In this document: in pieces, positions 56,380-64,000 of the stretch
Position numbering within the stretch: the first letter of the stretch is position 1
Layout of the letters: each line of letters starts with the position of its first letter
Assembly (NCBI GenBank): GCA_018697205.1
Contig: JABHTG010000057.1
Coordinates: forward strand, 1-64,000
From: Nitrospina sp.
GTDB taxonomy: Bacteria > Nitrospinota > Nitrospinia > Nitrospinales > VA-1
Direction: 5' to 3'
Length of the DNA stretch: 64,000 nt
Made by a program: the position numbers and the translations under genes
Notes under the pieces: generated by a model
Databases searched by the model: none
Seen by the model: only the letters and a program-made list of their open reading frames with translations
Told to the model about the DNA's origin: nothing

Positions 56380-57165
56380 ATGAAAAAATTTATTCAAAAC
56401 AAATTTATCGCAAAGGTTTTCACCTTTTTATATCTAACAACTTTTACTTATCCAGTTTCGCCAGTCGCCGCGGATCAAATTAATGCTGCTGTCGCAACAA
56501 ATTTTTATAACCCTTTTATGGATATTGTAAAACAATTTGAAGTATATTCTGGACATGAAGTTAATATCATTTCGGGTTCAACTGGAAAACTTTATGCCCA
56601 GATAATGAATGGAGCACCTTTTGATATTTTTCTTTCAGCAGATAGCCTTAGACCAAAATTTTTAATACAGAATGGTAAAGCTATTTCTGGGACACAATTT
56701 ACCTACGCATTTGGAAAAATTATTCTTTGGAGTCCTGATTCGAATTTAATTCTCAACAACCTAAAGCTAACCTTTCTTAAACAAACGTTTTCACATCTTG
56801 CTATAGCTAACCCAATTACAGCTCCCTATGGCAAAGCTGCTTACCAAGTACTTAAAAAAATTGGCCAATGGGATAAGCTCAAATCAGTTATAGTACGAGG
56901 CGAAAATATTGGGCAAACATACCACTTTATATTTTCTCAGAATGCTGAGTTAGGTTTTGTATCCTTATCACAAGTTTTGGATCCTCAACAAAAAACCAAA
57001 GGAAAATATTTGGACATTCCTATTGAATATTATGACCCGATAAAACAAGACGTCGTGGTTTTAAGCAAGGGAGAAAAGAATAGCGGCGCCCTAGATCTTT
57101 GGCAGTTTTTAAAGAGTCCCCAAGCAAAGAGAATCATTAAAGAATATGGTTACGGTTTACAATAA
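56380..57165 (+). CDS. modA: Molybdate-binding periplasmic protein ModA
   Basis: 261-residue solute-binding protein. Signal peptide ending TYPVSPVAA-DQ. Family features: FEVYSGHEVNIISGSTGKLY, NGAPFDIFLSAD, GYGL at the end. The start at ATG 56380 is right: a longer frame from 56308 would run through the ModE operator. First gene of modABC; modB starts 42 bp after its stop. Confidence 0.95.
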   Translation: MKKFIQNKFIAKVFTFLYLTTFTYPVSPVAADQINAAVATNFYNPFMDIVKQFEVYSGHEVNIISGSTGKLYAQIMNGAPFDIFLSADSLRPKFLIQNGKAISGTQFTYAFGKIILWSPDSNLILNNLKLTFLKQTFSHLAIANPITAPYGKAAYQVLKKIGQWDKLKSVIVRGENIGQTYHFIFSQNAELGFVSLSQVLDPQQKTKGKYLDIPIEYYDPIKQDVVVLSKGEKNSGALDLWQFLKSPQAKRIIKEYGYGLQ

Positions 57166-57207
57166 CTATCTATTTCAACCATTTTATTATTTTTAAAAAT
57201 TAAGAAC

Positions 57208-57891
57208 ATGAATCTTTTTAGTTTTGACTTTCAGCCTATCATTATCACGTTGCAACTTGCTGGTGTAACTGTTGTAGTATTAATGATCTTTGGAATTCCA
57301 ATTTCTTGGTGGCTTGCTCATACTCGAACTCGCTTTCGTCCTTTTTTTGAAGCGGTCATTGCATTACCCCTTGTTCTTCCTCCTACAGTGCTAGGATTTT
57401 ATTTATTAATTCTTCTGGGCCCCGATGGATGGATTGGAAAACCTGTTGAAGCCATGTCTGGATCTACCCTTTCTTTTACCTTTACGGGCCTTGTAATTGC
57501 TTCTACTTTTTATTCCTTACCATTTGTAGTCCAACCACTTTACAACACATTTGAAACAATCGGTAAAGACCCACTTGAAGCAGCATGGACTTTGGGAGCT
57601 TCAAAATGGGATGCATTCTGGACTGTCGCCAGTCCGATGGCTCTCCGTGGATATATGACAGCTATAGTAATGGGCTTCGCTCACACTCTTGGTGAGTTTG
57701 GAGTTGTCCTTATGGTTGGTGGAAGTATTCCGGGAAAAACAAAAGTACTCTCTATTGAAATCTACGATAAAGTTGAAACTCTAGACTATAACCATGCACA
57801 TTTATTATCCGGGGGTTTACTAGCGTTTACCTTTCTAGTCTTACTTACCGTGTATTATATTAACCGAAAATTTCCTATTAACGTGTCATGA
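57208..57891 (+). CDS. modB: Molybdate ABC permease ModB
   Basis: 227-residue inner-membrane subunit with five to six TM helices. The ATPase-coupling EAA loop is EAAWTLGASKWDAFWTVASP, and HTLGEFGVVLMVGG is typical of ModB. Length usual. Its stop overlaps the modC start by 4 bp (ATGA). Confidence 0.96.
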   Translation: MNLFSFDFQPIIITLQLAGVTVVVLMIFGIPISWWLAHTRTRFRPFFEAVIALPLVLPPTVLGFYLLILLGPDGWIGKPVEAMSGSTLSFTFTGLVIASTFYSLPFVVQPLYNTFETIGKDPLEAAWTLGASKWDAFWTVASPMALRGYMTAIVMGFAHTLGEFGVVLMVGGSIPGKTKVLSIEIYDKVETLDYNHAHLLSGGLLAFTFLVLLTVYYINRKFPINVS

Positions 57892-58982
57892 ATCTCCTAT
57901 CTGCCAGGTTTAATCTTGAATTTGATGATTTTATATTTAATGTTGATTTCGAGATCTCCGTTCATGGATTCACTGTACTATTTGGCCCATCCGGTTGCGG
58001 AAAAACGTCTTTTTTACGCTGTATATCTGGCTTAGAACGAGCACCTGAAGGTTTTTTTCGAATCGGTGATAAAATTTGGCAGGATGAAGACCGTGGAATT
58101 TTTGTTCCTACCAATGAAAGATCTATTGGCTATGTTTTTCAAGAATTGCGCCTATTTCCAAATTTGGATGTTGAAGCAAATCTTCGTTACGGTTTGAAGC
58201 GCCGTACTCGATTAAATAGCAATACTCTTTTTAATCAAGTGGTTGAGATTATGGGTTTAGAATCGCTCTTAAGTCGACATTCTGGAAATCTATCAGGTGG
58301 AGAAAAGCAACGAGTAGCTCTAGCACGATCACTCTTGACGCGCCCACGCCTATTATTAATGGATGAACCATTGGCAGCATTGGACACAAAGCGTAAACAA
58401 GAAATTCTACCTTACTTCCAACGTATGCAATCTGAGCTTAACATCCCAGTCTTTTACGTTTCGCATTCCTTAGGCGAAGTACTTCAACTTGCTGATACCA
58501 TGCTTCTAATGGATCAAGGAAAAATAATTACCTCAGGACCAATCCAAGAAGTACTCATTCATCCCAACCTAAGAAAATACCTTGGGCAAACATTAATTGG
58601 AACTGTTCTCGATACTACTGTAGTCCGGCAGGATGAAAAGTTTCAATTAACCGTCCTAAAGTTTAACAATCATACTCTTTATGTTCCTCATCGAAGTGTT
58701 TCCCCTGGAAAACAATTGCGCATTCACATCCGTGCTGATGATGTAATCTTGGCCGTCGAACCAATGGAAGAACTAACTAGCGTGCTTAATGTTTTACCTG
58801 CTCAAATAATTGATGTGCGAGACAGCTACGAAGATGGTTGTAAGGTTGACGTCACACTCGATATCGGTTGCCCTCTTTTGGCATCTATTACCCGAAAATC
58901 ATTAATCAACCTTAACCTTAAACCTGGGAATAATATATTTGCCCATATTAAAGCTATTCGAATGGCTAATGAAGTTGACTAA
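57888..58982 (+). CDS. modC: Molybdate ABC ATPase ModC
   Basis: 364-residue ATPase of the molybdate importer. Walker A FGPSGCGKTSFLR, Q-loop VFQELRLFPN, signature LSGGEKQRVALARSL, Walker B LLMDEPLAALD, switch VSHS. The C-terminal 140 residues are a MOP-like domain that binds molybdate for feedback inhibition. Last gene of the operon. Confidence 0.96.
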   Translation: MNLLSARFNLEFDDFIFNVDFEISVHGFTVLFGPSGCGKTSFLRCISGLERAPEGFFRIGDKIWQDEDRGIFVPTNERSIGYVFQELRLFPNLDVEANLRYGLKRRTRLNSNTLFNQVVEIMGLESLLSRHSGNLSGGEKQRVALARSLLTRPRLLLMDEPLAALDTKRKQEILPYFQRMQSELNIPVFYVSHSLGEVLQLADTMLLMDQGKIITSGPIQEVLIHPNLRKYLGQTLIGTVLDTTVVRQDEKFQLTVLKFNNHTLYVPHRSVSPGKQLRIHIRADDVILAVEPMEELTSVLNVLPAQIIDVRDSYEDGCKVDVTLDIGCPLLASITRKSLINLNLKPGNNIFAHIKAIRMANEVD

Positions 58983-59155
58983 AAAAATATCTATTCTAAA
59001 ATTATTAAAACCTCAAGAGCTCTCATCACATAATCATGAAAAAATAATTAATTTTGATTAAATAAATTATTTTTAGAAAGCTCTACTTTCTAAACAAAGC
59101 CTACTAAGTTCGAATTTAAAGAGGCAAAAGGAGGGTGGGGGTGGAAATTAAAATC
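58983..59155. other. Intergenic sequence after modC
   Basis: AT-rich except for GAGGGTGGGGGTGG near 59130-59145; no gene or terminator stem recognised. Confidence 0.3.
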
Positions 59156-59314
59156 TCACACAATTGTCACAATCTTTTTTTTCCTACCTTTGACCTGTTT
59201 ACTAAATAAAGTAGGGTTAAGACAAATTTGGTCCGACCTTCTATTTAAAATTTTTTGAGAAATAACTTTTTTTAACTTTCCAGATGGATCGTAGACTTTA
59301 ACTGGATGAATCAT
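59156..59314 (-). CDS. Small basic protein (52 aa)
   Basis: An ATG with a strong ribosome site (GAGGGATTAAAAAA on the minus strand) opens 52 codons. The product starts MIHPVKVYDPSGKLKKVIS and ends in a Lys/Arg-rich tail (KGRKKKIVTIV). A strong RBS and the ordered N-terminus make it a credible gene missed by length filters. Nothing similar recognised; basic tail could bind nucleic acid. Confidence 0.6.
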   Translation of the reverse strand: MIHPVKVYDPSGKLKKVISQKILNRRSDQICLNPTLFSKQVKGRKKKIVTIV

Positions 59315-59506
59315 TTTTTTAATCCCTCATTTTTTAAAATTACTTAACTGATCAAAATCTAAAAAAATTCTTACTCAACATTAATCAAATTTATTTCTAG
59401 TGTAAATGGGGTGAATCCAACCTCTTGAAATATAAGGATTGCAATCTTAACTACTTAAAATTAAAAAACCGTTAATTCAGTATTAAGATTTATTAATATA
59501 AGGTCA

Positions 59507-59575
59507 GCCCCCCGTAGCTAACTGGCAAAATACTCTTAATTTTTCAGTATATTACAGTTATTTCATTCTTCGTTA
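59507..59575 (+). pseudogene. Decayed tRNA-like fragment (tRNA-Lys resemblance)
   Basis: CCCCCCGTAGCTAACTGGC is close to a tRNA 5' half (acceptor, then D-arm start GTAGCT.A..TGGC), followed by ACTCTTAATT, the tRNA-Lys(CTT) anticodon loop, then TTACAGTTATTTC against the T-arm CACAGGTTCGATTC. The stems do not pair and no 3' acceptor strand is present, so it cannot be functional. The resemblance may still be chance. Confidence 0.3.
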
Positions 59576-59818
59576 TTTTATTAAAATCACCGTCATTAAT
59601 TTTATTCCCTGATGATTTTTAAAAGTGGGTTATTTAAAAATAATATAATGTCCTTTTCTGTGATTTAAAGTTATAAAGTAACTTTTCTTCCTCAATGCAA
59701 ACTATTAGAATATATTCTATCTACTGGAAATGTAGGTCAATACTTCCTAGCAATATATTTTAATTAAATTAAGCTATATTTTACTATATTTATACTTTTA
59801 ATAAACGTAACCAGCGCT
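59576..59818. other. AT-rich leader of the TPR-SUMF1 gene
   Basis: Very AT-rich sequence with several possible -10-like hexamers and no clear -35. No gene seen on either strand. Confidence 0.3.
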
Positions 59819-61147
59819 ATGAAAAAATCACCCCAACCATTCTCCATTTCCCTTACATTCCTGTTTTTATTTTTTTTAAATTTGTTGAATTTAAGCCAAG
59901 CAAATGAAACTTCTGAACTAACTCAATTGGGGAATAATGCTTTAGAAACTGGCAAATATGAGATTGCTGAAAAATTTTTAATAAAAGCACTTGAACTTCA
60001 ACCTGGTAGTTACTTAGCCACTCGCGACTTGGCTAAAGTAAAAATAAAATTAAACAAGTTGAAGGAGGCATTATCTCTTCTAAATAATCTTCTCAAATTA
60101 CCAGTTGCAAAAGGCCGTGATATTTTCGTCTACGTAAACGGGGAACCCAACCCCCTTAGCGCAGAATTAGTTGATGAAACCGTAATGGCCATTGATAGCT
60201 CAGCAAAGCAAGAGAATGATGAGTTTAGTAAATTTTTAAAAGATGAGACAGTTGAACCCGTTCCTCATTACCGCGTGTACTTTAAGAAAACAGGTAAAAT
60301 GAAGCTTTTGCTCAAAAGTAAGAACCGTATCCAATACTCTGGGATTCCTGCTGCTACAAGAGAAAAAATCATGTCTTTAAAGTCTCAGGTTATGAAAAAA
60401 ATTATCTCTTCAGAAAATATCAAACCCATTGAACAAATGGTTTTAATAAAAGCTGGGTGTTTTCTAATGGGAAGTAAGTTAGGAGATCCAGATGAACTGC
60501 CGGTACATAAGGTCTGTATATCTTCATTCAAGATGGGTAAGTACGAGGTGAGACAAAAAAATTATCAAGCCGTCATGAAAGTAAACCCTTCAGAAAATGT
60601 CGGGGCTGATAACCCAGTTGACAGTGTCAGTTGGTTGGATGCACGAGATTATTGCAAAAAATTGGGATTTCGATTGCCCTTTGAAGCTGAATGGGAATTC
60701 GCAGCCCGCGGAGGGAAACAAACAGAATTTTATTGGGGCAATACAGTGACTGGAAAAGAGGGGAATTTCTGCGATAGCACGTGTGAAATGAATATTCGAG
60801 AACCGCAGGTATCGGATGGATTCAAACACACTGCCCCAGTAGGAACGTTCCCGCCTAATCCATTTGGTCTACACGACATGTCTGGCAATGTAAGTGAGTG
60901 GGTTCAAGATTGGGTGGATAACGAAAAAAACTACTACATGGTAAGTCCAAAAAAAGATCCGCCGGGACCTCGTCCTGAATTGGAAACCTGCGCTGGTACC
61001 TGCGCCGGGGCCGCATCCATCACTCATAAAATATATCGGGGTGGCGCCTGGAATCAAAACGTTACAGAAATGAGATCAGCCAACCGCAGAGAATCTCATT
61101 TTCAACTACAAGCTGCGGGTAATGGCTTTCGTTGCGCTTCGAATTAA
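59819..61147 (+). CDS. Exported TPR plus SUMF1/FGE-fold protein
   Basis: 442 residues. A Sec signal (LTFLFLFFLNLLNLSQA) leads to two or three TPR repeats (TELTQLGNNALETGKYEIA and following), a linker, and from about residue 205 a formylglycine-generating-enzyme-fold domain: GCFLMGSKLGDPDELPVH, YEVRQKNYQAVM, GLHDMSGNVSEWVQDW, WNQNVTEMRSANRRESH, GNGFRCAS. The domain is mostly non-catalytic outside true FGEs; the catalytic Cys pair is not obvious here, so a binding or structural role is likely. Confidence 0.85.
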   Translation: MKKSPQPFSISLTFLFLFFLNLLNLSQANETSELTQLGNNALETGKYEIAEKFLIKALELQPGSYLATRDLAKVKIKLNKLKEALSLLNNLLKLPVAKGRDIFVYVNGEPNPLSAELVDETVMAIDSSAKQENDEFSKFLKDETVEPVPHYRVYFKKTGKMKLLLKSKNRIQYSGIPAATREKIMSLKSQVMKKIISSENIKPIEQMVLIKAGCFLMGSKLGDPDELPVHKVCISSFKMGKYEVRQKNYQAVMKVNPSENVGADNPVDSVSWLDARDYCKKLGFRLPFEAEWEFAARGGKQTEFYWGNTVTGKEGNFCDSTCEMNIREPQVSDGFKHTAPVGTFPPNPFGLHDMSGNVSEWVQDWVDNEKNYYMVSPKKDPPGPRPELETCAGTCAGAASITHKIYRGGAWNQNVTEMRSANRRESHFQLQAAGNGFRCASN

Positions 61148-61164
61148 TAAATAGTTATACTTTA

Positions 61165-61629
61165 TTACTGAATAATAAATTCAGTAAAGTAAGCTCCCTT
61201 TATCTGTCCCTTTGTTAAAAATTGATTTACACGCGAGGTTATTTCTCCTTTAAGAGTAAACTTTCCTTGAACAGAATAGACATCTTCAAATACTTTTACA
61301 CTCAATAGTAAAAGAACTGAATCAGTAATTTTTTGGATATTTTTTTTCAATTCAAGACGAACTTCAGGACTACTCATCTCCAAAGAAACCGACAGCTTCA
61401 AGAATCGGCTCCCTCCACTTCTAGCTAGGTTCACAATAAATGGGTCAAGGTGAAACATGAGATCCTTTTTTACTTTCTTTACAGGTTTTAATTCTTTATC
61501 TGACGTTGTTTCTTCATTTTTTTTTTCCTCTACGGCCTCCTCTTGAGCCTCTATAACCTCCTGATTAAATAAAAATATCAGCCCCGCTGCAATGAAAAAT
61601 GCTAGCAATTTTTTACGATATTTTTTCAT
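61165..61629 (-). CDS. FliL-like protein with signal peptide
   Basis: 154 residues. N-terminal signal or anchor (LLAFFIAAGLIFLFNQEVIEAQ), a charged linker (EEKKNEETTSDKELKPVKKVKKD), and a FliL-type domain: HLDPFIVNLA, RFLKLSVSLEMSS, then KKNIQKITDSVLLLLS and KGEITSRVNQFL. FliL stabilises stators in the flagellar motor, yet no flagellar gene is nearby; FliL-like proteins also act outside flagella. The stop overlaps a TTACTGAAT/ATTCAGTAA repeat shared with the convergent gene. Confidence 0.8.
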   Translation of the reverse strand: MKKYRKKLLAFFIAAGLIFLFNQEVIEAQEEAVEEKKNEETTSDKELKPVKKVKKDLMFHLDPFIVNLARSGGSRFLKLSVSLEMSSPEVRLELKKNIQKITDSVLLLLSVKVFEDVYSVQGKFTLKGEITSRVNQFLTKGQIKGAYFTEFIIQ

Positions 61630-61719
61630 ATTTTTTTCCTTCTATTTTATAAACAATTTCAATGGTTCTTATCTAAGATAAGCTAAAAGATTTGAGGTTA
61701 GCTACTACAAACGGTTGAG

Positions 61720-62241
61720 TTATTTAAGGGGACTACTTGATTTTTGAATAAACACTTTAAATCCCAACATAAGAAACAAACCAAGCGTTGCAATAAGAAA
61801 CGACCCGGTTGATATTTGAGCCAAAAAACCTACTATTTCTTTAGCAGCTCCTGTAGATCCCATACTTGGAGCAAAAAAACCTGCTAGAAGCCAGAATAAA
61901 CCGTAACCTATAGCACCCAATCCACTCATCAAAGAAATAGAAATCTGCAGAAATCGAGGAAATGAAAGCCCAGCAGCAATCAAAGATAGAGCAATACTAA
62001 TAACTCCCATAGTTTGAGAATGCAAGTGGGCCCTTTTCATATAGACCCAAGATTTAGCTGACACTTTATCTGCTTTATTTTGACTGCCATTATATTTTTC
62101 TCCCAAAACACGGCGGGAATGTTCCTTAAAGGTATCTTTAAAGACCTCTTCGCAACAACCAAATCCAAGCCCCATAATTCCTCCAAACAAGATAGCTATC
62201 ATGGCAAAAGCTAATCCTAACTTAATATGTGTAAAATCCAT
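61720..62241 (-). CDS. Four-TM membrane protein of unknown function
   Basis: 173 residues, about four TM helices. After TM1 (LGLAFAMIAILFGGIMGLGFG) there is a CCEEVF motif and a polar loop, then KRAHLHSQTMGVISIA, whose two His could bind haem or metal. The last helices are Gly/Ser-rich. I do not recognise a family. It runs with the FliL-like gene in the same direction 90 bp apart, so an operon is possible. Confidence 0.7.
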   Translation of the reverse strand: MDFTHIKLGLAFAMIAILFGGIMGLGFGCCEEVFKDTFKEHSRRVLGEKYNGSQNKADKVSAKSWVYMKRAHLHSQTMGVISIALSLIAAGLSFPRFLQISISLMSGLGAIGYGLFWLLAGFFAPSMGSTGAAKEIVGFLAQISTGSFLIATLGLFLMLGFKVFIQKSSSPLK

Positions 62242-62611
62242 TTTAAAAAATTCTATTAGTTACTAAGTTTAGTCTGGCTTAGAACATGTTTCTTTAATTA
62301 TAAAGAAAGTATAGCCTGTTGGTGCAATATATTAAAATTCATATTCTTGAACTATTAACTCAACCAAGCTAAAAATTCGAAACCTTCCAAGAACAATAAG
62401 GTTTAGACCTTAATAACTAACTCCGAATTTTTTCTCTCCCATTACGCCTTCGTAATATTTAAACTCCACAGAAAAAACCATAGTTTTAAAAATAACCTAC
62501 ACCTTATTACTAGTTTTAGAACAATTTATTTTAACTCTTATACCGTAAAATAATTTAATAATTTTTTTTTACAGTTAATTTCATAATAAATAGATTTTAG
62601 AGACTTCTAAT
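62242..62611. other. Intergenic region without recognisable features
   Basis: 370 bp of AT-rich sequence between the membrane protein and the carbamoyltransferase. I see no ORF, tRNA or strong hairpin. Confidence 0.4.
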
Positions 62612-64000
62612 TCAATCCAAATCAAACATTTCGGCATAGTTTTCTGCCAAGTTGCTTGCCTGATTTTCTTTTTTTAATAAACAGTTTCCTATAGCAAGAG
62701 CCTCAATGCCAGTCCCCATGAAACAACGAAAGGCATCTGCAGGAGTACAGACAATTGGTTCTCCTCGCACATTGAAACTCGTATTTACCAGCACTGGGCA
62801 ACCTGTTAGCGATTTAAATACTGATAGTAACTTATGATAGCGCGGATTGGTTTCCCGATGTACTGTTTGGATTCGAGAGGAATAGTCCACATGCGTTATG
62901 GCTGGAAGATCAGAACGTGGTACATTTAATTTGTCTATTCCAAACAACTGCTTATGTTTGTCTGTCATGGGTAATTGATATTTCTTTACAATATCTGCTA
63001 CCAACAACATATAAGGGCTATCTGCATCAAGATCAAACCATTCCGAAACATCTTCCCTCAAGATTGACGGAGCAAATGGCCTGAATGATTCACGAAACTT
63101 GACCTTCAAATTGAGAATCGACTGCATATTTGGCGACCTAGCATCGCCGAGTATAGAGCGCGCTCCAAGTGCACGAGGGCCAAACTCCATCCTTCCTTGA
63201 AACCAACCAACAGCTCCGCCTGCTTTAAGAATTTCAGCACAAGAACGAATCAAATCACCCTCTTTAAGAACGACAAAGTGTGCCCTCAGTCCTTCTAGGC
63301 ATTTAGTAATTTCTTCATTTGAAAAAGCTGGGCCAAGATAACTCCCCTTCATCAAATCAACTAATCCATTTAATGACCTAGGTTTTTCAAGGTGATGGTG
63401 ATACGCTATCAGTGCAGCTCCAAGTGCCCCTCCCGAATCACCGCTTGCGGGCTGAACCCAGAGATGGTCCTGCTCTCCTTCACGAAGTAATTTCCCATTA
63501 GCAACACAGTTCAGCGCTACCCCACCCGCAAGACAAAGATTCTTTTCGCCTGTTTCTTTGATGATTGAGCGAGTAAGCCGAAGAATCACCTCCTCGGTGA
63601 CATGTTGAATAGATGCAGCGATGTCCATATGTTTTTGAGTTAAGCGGGATTCCTCAGATCGAGGAGGAGCACCGAATAAATCATGAAACCTATTATTGGT
63701 CATAGTCAGCCCTGTACAATAATTAAAATAAGAAAGATCAAGTCGGAACGTCCCATCGGCTTTTAGATCAATTAGGTAGTCAAATATACGCTGCGCATAC
63801 TTTGGCTCACCATACGGAGCGAGTCCCATAAGTTTATACTCGCCGGAGTTGACCTTGAAACCAGCATAATAAGTAAAGGCTGAATACAAGAGGCCAAGGG
63901 AGTGGGGAAAATGAATTTCCTTGTGAATCTGTATCTTATTCTCACTTCCTAAAGCAAATGAACTAGTCGCCCATTCGCCAACACCATCCATTGTCAAAAT
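62612..64000 (-). CDS. Carbamoyltransferase (NodU/TobZ family), 5' end beyond window
   Basis: C-terminal 463 codons; the frame is open to the window edge, so about the first 100-200 residues are missing. Motifs: DGVGEWATSS, HSLGLLYSAFTYYAGFK, ExKLMGLAPYGxP pattern (KLMGLAPYGEPK), then the Kae1-like region LAGGVALNCVANGKLL, ASGDSGGALGAAL and WFQGRMEFGPRALGARSIL, ending in VNTSFNVRGEPIV. These enzymes carbamoylate sugars, Nod factors or antibiotics. Neighbouring genes give no substrate. Confidence 0.93.
   Translation of the reverse strand: MLTMDGVGEWATSSFALGSENKIQIHKEIHFPHSLGLLYSAFTYYAGFKVNSGEYKLMGLAPYGEPKYAQRIFDYLIDLKADGTFRLDLSYFNYCTGLTMTNNRFHDLFGAPPRSEESRLTQKHMDIAASIQHVTEEVILRLTRSIIKETGEKNLCLAGGVALNCVANGKLLREGEQDHLWVQPASGDSGGALGAALIAYHHHLEKPRSLNGLVDLMKGSYLGPAFSNEEITKCLEGLRAHFVVLKEGDLIRSCAEILKAGGAVGWFQGRMEFGPRALGARSILGDARSPNMQSILNLKVKFRESFRPFAPSILREDVSEWFDLDADSPYMLLVADIVKKYQLPMTDKHKQLFGIDKLNVPRSDLPAITHVDYSSRIQTVHRETNPRYHKLLSVFKSLTGCPVLVNTSFNVRGEPIVCTPADAFRCFMGTGIEALAIGNCLLKKENQASNLAENYAEMFDLD

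Noticed and set aside
61165-61187. TTACTGAAT/ATTCAGTAA repeat as a bidirectional terminator
   Set aside because: It overlaps the stop codon of the FliL-like gene and lacks a T-run; listed only as part of that gene's note.

Overview
This is 64 kb of AT-rich bacterial chromosome. The cell is clearly Gram-negative: it has a BamD-like lipoprotein, ExbB/ExbD-type energy-transducing proteins, an RND-superfamily exporter, secreted proteins with Sec signals, and outer-membrane-type lipoproteins. It carries both a glutamyl- and a glutaminyl-tRNA synthetase, a heterodisulfide-reductase-like membrane Fe-S protein, a Na+-channel homologue, Na+-coupled amino-acid transport and many radical-SAM and redox proteins. 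The mix resembles a marine bacterium; Nitrospinota is my guess from gene content only, since no rRNA or nitrite oxidoreductase is present to test it. No prophage, IS element, CRISPR array or rRNA is visible.

Layout. 0-3.2 kb: TetR, CDGSH and RND exporter operon (minus strand) with a palindromic operator. 3.7-6 kb: NarL-type two-component system. 6-7.5 kb: a decayed cupredoxin-like gene and a secreted protein with a strong terminator. 7.6-15.4 kb: FKBP isomerase, gltX, two related tiny genes behind their own promoter and palindrome, a NaChBac-like channel, glnS and an HdrD/NarI-like Fe-S protein. 15.6-19.8 kb: CsgG-like and HmuY-like envelope proteins, a DUF420-like protein and a group of tiny membrane proteins ending in a perfect terminator. 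19.8-29.4 kb: housekeeping (phosphatase, ABC ATPase, TPR protein, M18 peptidase, ExbD/ExbB, BamD, PlsY, tRNA-Gly, tRNA-Cys, Na+/Ala symporter, FtsY).

29.6-34.1 kb holds an unusual cassette: a structured leader RNA, a B12-type radical SAM protein with a C-terminal Rossmann-like domain, a stand-alone membrane-anchored copy of that domain, and a second radical SAM paralogue. 34.1-40.9 kb: FG-GAP lipoprotein, XRE-metallo-beta-lactamase fusion, DCC thiol oxidoreductase, large pentapeptide-repeat protein, CobW-type GTPase with a zinc-ribbon neighbour. 41-48.9 kb: a redox-rich block (SagB-type oxidoreductase, aldo/keto reductase, SelO, SGNH hydrolase, pentapeptide protein, methyltransferase, MsrA, SPASM radical SAM).

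50.3-55.3 kb is the most striking region: tandem Fur boxes precede a bacterioferritin-associated-ferredoxin-like protein, an FTR1 iron permease fused to a c-type cytochrome, a PepSY-TM/beta-propeller protein and a flavinylated FMN-binding protein. The permease and the propeller protein end in related His/Cys-containing tails. I read this as an iron-uptake machine that couples Fe(II) oxidation to an extracytoplasmic electron wire. 55.4-59 kb: formyltransferase and modABC behind a near-perfect ModE operator. 59-64 kb: a tiny basic protein, a decayed tRNA-like fragment, a TPR-SUMF1 protein, a lone FliL-like protein, an unknown membrane protein, and a carbamoyltransferase running off the edge.
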